Below, in pieces: positions 4,536 through 8,442 of a stretch of DNA of 8,442 nt. This DNA comes from an uncultured Candidatus Saccharibacteria bacterium (GTDB taxonomy: Bacteria > Patescibacteria > Saccharimonadia > Saccharimonadales > UBA6022). The stretch lies in the NCBI GenBank assembly GCA_946886125.1, contig CAMPHY010000030.1, forward strand, positions 1-8,442. The letters are read 5' to 3'. Position 1 is the first letter of the stretch, and every line of letters begins with the position of its first letter. A model generated the notes under the pieces. The model did no database searches and was not told the DNA's origin. It worked only from the letters and a program-made list of their open reading frames with translations. The position numbers and the translations under genes were made by a program.

Positions 4536-5540
4536 ATGAGCACCGAAGCCAACCCATCACGAAAAGCCGACATCGAAACTCCGAGCAAAACGGAAGTCAA
4601 ACAGATGTTCTATGACGACAAAGAAGTGAAAGATATCAAAGAAGGCTGGTCGACTCGCACTAAAGTATTAGCAACAATAGGTACACTTGGCCTAGGCGCT
4701 GGGCTTGCGTTAGGCGCAAATCACCTCTCTAGCAGCGAGAACAATTCCGAAGAAGGTGAAAGTAAACAAAATCCAAATGTTGCAGGACCTGCTGTCGTCG
4801 GTCAAGGAGAAACGTCAGCACCTAGTATCGAGCCTAGCGCCGAACCAACTCCTGGAAGTACTGAAGTACTCGACAATCAGCCTATTTTTACAGAAGAAGA
4901 ATTAATGACACGACCAACTTCAGTAGTAGAAAGTGGACTATTTGAAACTCTCAGCGCTGAGCAACAGGTTGAAATTCAGCAATATGATGCAATGTCAGTA
5001 GAAGAATTCCGTGAACTTCCGCTTGAAGAACAGCTCAAATACGCTCAATACCTGTATGATAACAATGAAGAGCGAACTTTATATCGTATAGAGCAAAATA
5101 GTGGCTACGAAAGTTATCTTAATCGCCTTGAGAAACCATCCGCCGATGCTTCAGGGCAAGCAATTTCAGACCATGTTGGTCTAGCTAACTCCATAGCAAA
5201 CGGTTTATTATTACCAGAAACAGGCTTGGATAAAGACGAAGCTCGTAAATTGATGTCTCTATATATAGCTCCATCAACAGATGGTTTCAATAATATTGAC
5301 TCCCACCTGTCCGAAAATCCTGGTGGACTGCTAATAGAAGATCAGATTGTCGAAGCGTCACACAAAAGCGGTGATGACTCAGCACTTACGAATGAGATTA
5401 ATTCTGAAACAGGTGAATTATCCCAAACCTCATACAAACTTGAATCTTTTACAGACATTAATGGCAATGAGCGTTTCACATGGCGTATTACATTCTCTGT
5501 AAAGGAAGGCGACCCCTCTTTTCAGAACATAGCCGAATAA
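4536..5540 (+). CDS. Membrane-anchored protein of unknown function beside the secretion genes
   Basis: A 334-residue protein I cannot assign to a named family. A polar, charged N-terminal part (1-42) is followed by one membrane helix (about 44-62, Gly/Ala/Leu-rich). Next comes a low-complexity Ser/Glu/Pro linker (64-112) and a mostly acidic soluble region to the end. No signal peptide is present, so the N-terminus should be cytoplasmic and the bulk exported. Residues 137-178 look helical and contain SVEEFRELPLEEQLKYAQYL. The last 40 residues look beta-rich (YKLESFTDINGNERFTWRIT). There is no cysteine. It is a separate unit with its own promoter and terminator, between the pilin cluster and the VirB6-like gene. 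The single-pass layout with an exported C-terminal domain resembles VirB8 in outline only; sequence similarity is not visible to me. The ribosome binding site is 11 bases from the ATG. Confidence 0.85.
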   Translation: MSTEANPSRKADIETPSKTEVKQMFYDDKEVKDIKEGWSTRTKVLATIGTLGLGAGLALGANHLSSSENNSEEGESKQNPNVAGPAVVGQGETSAPSIEPSAEPTPGSTEVLDNQPIFTEEELMTRPTSVVESGLFETLSAEQQVEIQQYDAMSVEEFRELPLEEQLKYAQYLYDNNEERTLYRIEQNSGYESYLNRLEKPSADASGQAISDHVGLANSIANGLLLPETGLDKDEARKLMSLYIAPSTDGFNNIDSHLSENPGGLLIEDQIVEASHKSGDDSALTNEINSETGELSQTSYKLESFTDINGNERFTWRITFSVKEGDPSFQNIAE

Positions 5541-5553
5541 GTATTGCTATATG

Positions 5554-5589
5554 TAAATAACCACTACTATTTAATGTAGTGGTTATTTA
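5554..5589 (+). terminator. Terminator after the 4536 gene
   Basis: A perfect 14-bp inverted repeat (5554-5567 with 5576-5589) has an 8-base loop and ends in a T-rich run (ttattta). It starts 14 bases after the stop codon, so the following gene needs its own promoter. Confidence 0.8.
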
Positions 5590-5600
5590 ATAGGCTTATG

Positions 5601-5629
5601 TTTCAAAAAAACACCGAATAGTGTTTAAT
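5601..5629 (+). promoter_or_regulatory. Tentative promoter of the VirB6-like gene
   Basis: TTTAAT (5624-5629) matches the -10 consensus in five of six bases. TTTCAA (5601-5606), 17 bp upstream, is a weak -35. If correct, the ATG at 5628 lies inside the promoter and translation would begin at the in-frame ATG 5640, with only a few leader bases. Confidence 0.35.
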
Positions 5630-8420
5630 GATAACATACATGGTTACGCTTAAACAAACACGATTAGCTCTAGCTTCACTACTTATTCTTTTGTCTTCAG
5701 TAGTAGCAATTCCTTTTATGTCTACGCCAGTGCTTGCTGCACCCGCTAACATATCGGATGCTTCGGTTAAAGTAGGATATTATTACGCTCTTCGACAATG
5801 TATAGCAGAAGCAATGGTCTCTACAAGTGAGTTTACAACTGAAGAATTGAATCAGCAATTATACCTAGGCAATCGTGGAGTTGCCCTAGGTGCACAATTT
5901 ATAACAGATGATGGTGACTGGGATGGAAGAGACGACTGTTCGACAAGTGCAGATAAAGCATCAGGTGACGACCCTAGTTGGGTAGGGGATGCATTGAAAG
6001 CATTCGGGTATAGCGATCATCGTGATTTTATTTGTCATCTCATGAATCCATCTACAGATCAACGAACTGTAACTAACAGAAATAGCTGCAAAAATGGTCA
6101 AGGAAGTCTAGATATAAGTTCATTGTCAAATCGTACATTTGACAGTAAAAGAGCGGCTTTCGACGCCGCGGTAGGACAAAAAGTATTTGACTCGACCACT
6201 CCTCTCAGTGAAAATTACGGACCAGCAACTTTTCAAAACGTATTGTATACAAGTTTTATAAAATTCTGTCAGCCACAGCCGCATAACGGCGGCAGTGTCG
6301 GAAATGACATGCGGCAAGTAGCAATTAAAAAATACGACCCAGCATCTCGTACATATAAAGATGTACAATTTGTGTATTCAGCCAGCCGCGAGAATATGAG
6401 CACACATGTAATCGAAGCTACTCCTTATGATATTCCAAGTAGGATATCGTGTAAGGATTTTCCGGGTAACATATCACTTGCTGCCGATCTTGCTCAGGCT
6501 AGAGTAGATTCGGTTCCAGAAAGTTTTATGACAAATGTCAACACGGGCAGTATTGAAAGCGACGGAAGAGGTGAAGATGAAGTATCATCTTGCGCAATTG
6601 ATGGTATAGGATGGATTATCTGTCCTGTGATGGGCTTTATGGCTGATATTGTCGACGGCGCCTATACCATAGTCAGCGAACTACTCACCACCCAGCCACT
6701 CAATATAGATATTAACGACGACGAGAATGGTACGTACCAAGCATGGGAAATAATGCGCAACTTAGCGAACGTAGCTTTTGTTATTGCTTTCCTGATTATC
6801 ATTTTCTCTCAGCTTACAAGCATGGGAATAGGTAATTATGGCATTAAAAAAATGCTACCTCGGCTTGTAGTTGCTGCAATACTTGTCAATGTTTCGTTTT
6901 ACTTATGTGCCATAGCTATAGACCTATCAAATATTATTGGAGCTTCTATGCGCCAATTGTTTGATAGTTTAGGTGGTCAAATTAGTACGCCGACTTTTAA
7001 TGATGACTTCAAAACAGGGGAAGGATGGGTTGGAATAGTTGGATTTTTATTGGCTGGTGGTTTAGCTACAGGCATAGGCTTAGCCGCAGGTTTATCAATA
7101 TTACTACCAGCTTTGATTGCTGCGCTAGTGGCAATTGTAACGGTATTTTTAGTACTTACATTACGTCAAGCGCTTATCATTATCTTGATTGTAATTTCAC
7201 CACTCGCTTTCGTCGCTTTCTTATTGCCAAATACCGAAAACCTTTTTTCTAAGTGGCGCACCCTATTGGTAACACTTCTCCTTATGTTCCCGATTATTGC
7301 CATTATATTCGGTGCTTCTGCGCTCGCTTCAAAAGTTGTCATGGCAAGTGAAGTTGCAAGCTTTCCAGTCCAGGTAATGGGTGCGTTGATCGCCATAATC
7401 CCACTATTTGTTACGCCTGTCGTAATGAAAACAGCTGGAGGTTTACTGAACCGATTCGGTGGGGTTATCAACAATCCAAACAAAGGACCTTTCGACCGTA
7501 TGCGTAAAGGTGCCGAGGGTGTTAGGAAGCGAGAGCAAAATCGCATGAACAACAAAGCCTTCAACAGTACGCGACGATTTAGCCCTCGTCGTGCGTTCCA
7601 AAGACGAAACGCGCGCATTGAAGCAATTGACCAAAACCAACAACGTGAATTTACTCGTGGAAAAACTGATTATATCGCTGAAGAAACAGCGAACAATAAC
7701 GTCGGAACCGCGCAGCAAACATTATCAACCATCTCTGGTGGACGCTTAGGTGGAAAAGGCTTACGTGATCAAATGACCGCTGGTGGAACTGAAGGCGCCA
7801 TTAACCGCGCAGAAGGATCGGCGGAAATTGTTCGCTCTAAGCTCGAAGCTGAAGAGGTAAGCGCTGCAACTGCCATCATAAAGAATTTCGACAGGAATGC
7901 GTTGCGAACCCTCTCTTTAGGTGGTAACGCTAATGGATTAGATGCTACGAACGACCTGTCCCTACAGACAGCTGCCATGCAACAAATCGTAAATAGTGGT
8001 GACACTAAGGGAGTAAGAGATATGATAGACAGCTCACTCTCTTGGGATAATCAGAAGCAAATTGCGCTTTCAGATGTTCTAAAAGATTCTTCTGAGCGAC
8101 CCGCTTTTGCTACACAGGGTGAATTGGCTGCAATGAAACAAGGACAACAATCCTCATCTACTACAATGATTGAGAACGCTATCAAGGATAATGTTTACTC
8201 TGCCAGTAAGATAGCGTCAACACCAAAAGACGAGCTAAATGTTATAGCAGAGACCGCCAGTACGAGTACGAATTTAACTATCAGTCATAAGCAAAAGCTT
8301 GTAAATAACGCTCACGAAGCTTTGACAGACCCACGTCTTGCAACGTCTATTGCGAAAAACCTAGAGAATGTTACCGCAATTAGAAACAACACCCCTCCAC
8401 CGAAAGGGCCACTCTCTTAA
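5628..8420 (+). CDS. VirB6/TrbL-like polytopic membrane protein of a type IV secretion-like system
   Basis: A 930-residue protein, numbered from ATG 5628. ATG 5640 is an equal or better start, since neither has a ribosome binding site and 5628 overlaps a possible -10. A Sec signal (about 12-38, ending VLAAPA) leads to an exported domain (40-335) with eight cysteines (58, 104, 136, 154, 214, 275, 322, 332). The core has about six or seven membrane helices (roughly 377-396, 411-433, 466-488, 489-512, 513-533, 545-567, 580-602). It contains MRNLANVAFVIAFLIIIFSQ, NYGIKKMLPRLVVAAILVN and IDLSN, which I recognise from CPR VirB6/TrbL-like proteins. VirB6 forms the inner-membrane channel part of type IV secretion machines. 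A strongly basic segment (603-680) and a long helical, probably cytoplasmic region ending PPPKGPLS follow. Classical VirB6 is about 300 residues, so both ends are large additions. Only 22 bases follow the stop, with no terminator visible. Confidence 0.85.
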   Translation: MITYMVTLKQTRLALASLLILLSSVVAIPFMSTPVLAAPANISDASVKVGYYYALRQCIAEAMVSTSEFTTEELNQQLYLGNRGVALGAQFITDDGDWDGRDDCSTSADKASGDDPSWVGDALKAFGYSDHRDFICHLMNPSTDQRTVTNRNSCKNGQGSLDISSLSNRTFDSKRAAFDAAVGQKVFDSTTPLSENYGPATFQNVLYTSFIKFCQPQPHNGGSVGNDMRQVAIKKYDPASRTYKDVQFVYSASRENMSTHVIEATPYDIPSRISCKDFPGNISLAADLAQARVDSVPESFMTNVNTGSIESDGRGEDEVSSCAIDGIGWIICPVMGFMADIVDGAYTIVSELLTTQPLNIDINDDENGTYQAWEIMRNLANVAFVIAFLIIIFSQLTSMGIGNYGIKKMLPRLVVAAILVNVSFYLCAIAIDLSNIIGASMRQLFDSLGGQISTPTFNDDFKTGEGWVGIVGFLLAGGLATGIGLAAGLSILLPALIAALVAIVTVFLVLTLRQALIIILIVISPLAFVAFLLPNTENLFSKWRTLLVTLLLMFPIIAIIFGASALASKVVMASEVASFPVQVMGALIAIIPLFVTPVVMKTAGGLLNRFGGVINNPNKGPFDRMRKGAEGVRKREQNRMNNKAFNSTRRFSPRRAFQRRNARIEAIDQNQQREFTRGKTDYIAEETANNNVGTAQQTLSTISGGRLGGKGLRDQMTAGGTEGAINRAEGSAEIVRSKLEAEEVSAATAIIKNFDRNALRTLSLGGNANGLDATNDLSLQTAAMQQIVNSGDTKGVRDMIDSSLSWDNQKQIALSDVLKDSSERPAFATQGELAAMKQGQQSSSTTMIENAIKDNVYSASKIASTPKDELNVIAETASTSTNLTISHKQKLVNNAHEALTDPRLATSIAKNLENVTAIRNNTPPPKGPLS

Positions 8421-8442
8421 GTACGTAACACTTGTATAAATA

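Noticed and set aside
7166..8005. Minus-strand open frames of 78-150 codons inside the VirB6-like gene
   Set aside because: They are antisense shadows of a long gene with clear membrane and domain structure, and they show no recognisable protein features.
1..8442. CRISPR array, insertion sequence, integrase or toxin-antitoxin pair
   Set aside because: I found no regularly spaced repeats, no transposase or recombinase motifs, and no paired small genes of that type.

Overview
The window looks like chromosomal DNA of a Patescibacteria/CPR bacterium, most likely Candidatus Saccharibacteria (TM7). This rests on recognised protein style, not on a search. The Hsp20 resembles the CPR form. The large polytopic protein has the VirB6/TrbL-like core, with motifs such as NYGIKKMLPR and IDLSN, that I associate with CPR genomes. 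Several small VirB2/TrbC-type pilins lie close together. The standard genetic code fits: Trp is TGG and one gene ends in TGA.

Layout. The left end (1-33, minus) may hold the first codons of a truncated basic protein. Two minus-strand serine tRNA genes, anticodons GCU (156-248) and UGA (866-953), flank a plus-strand pilin gene (386-811). Each tRNA runs straight into a perfect hairpin terminator, and the second terminator also serves the pilin gene from the other side. Bases 954-1683 hold no gene I can support. A plus-strand Hsp20 gene follows (1684-2148) with a good promoter and terminator. Its terminator faces a second one that closes a minus-strand cluster of five more pilin-like genes (4377 down to 2277). 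The first four are tightly packed or overlapping. The fifth has its own promoter. A 158-bp divergent promoter region (4378-4535) separates this cluster from two plus-strand genes: a single-pass membrane-anchored protein of unknown function (4536-5540) with its own terminator, and a 930-residue VirB6/TrbL-like membrane protein (5628-8420).

How they fit together. Six two-helix pilin paralogs, a polytopic VirB6-like channel protein with a cysteine-bearing exported domain, and an anchored accessory protein suggest part of a type IV secretion-like machine or surface pilus. The ATPases (VirB4, VirD4) expected of such a system are not in the window and may lie to the right. What the machine moves (DNA, protein, or host contact in an episymbiont) cannot be read from this sequence. 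The Hsp20 and tRNA genes are probably unrelated housekeeping neighbours.
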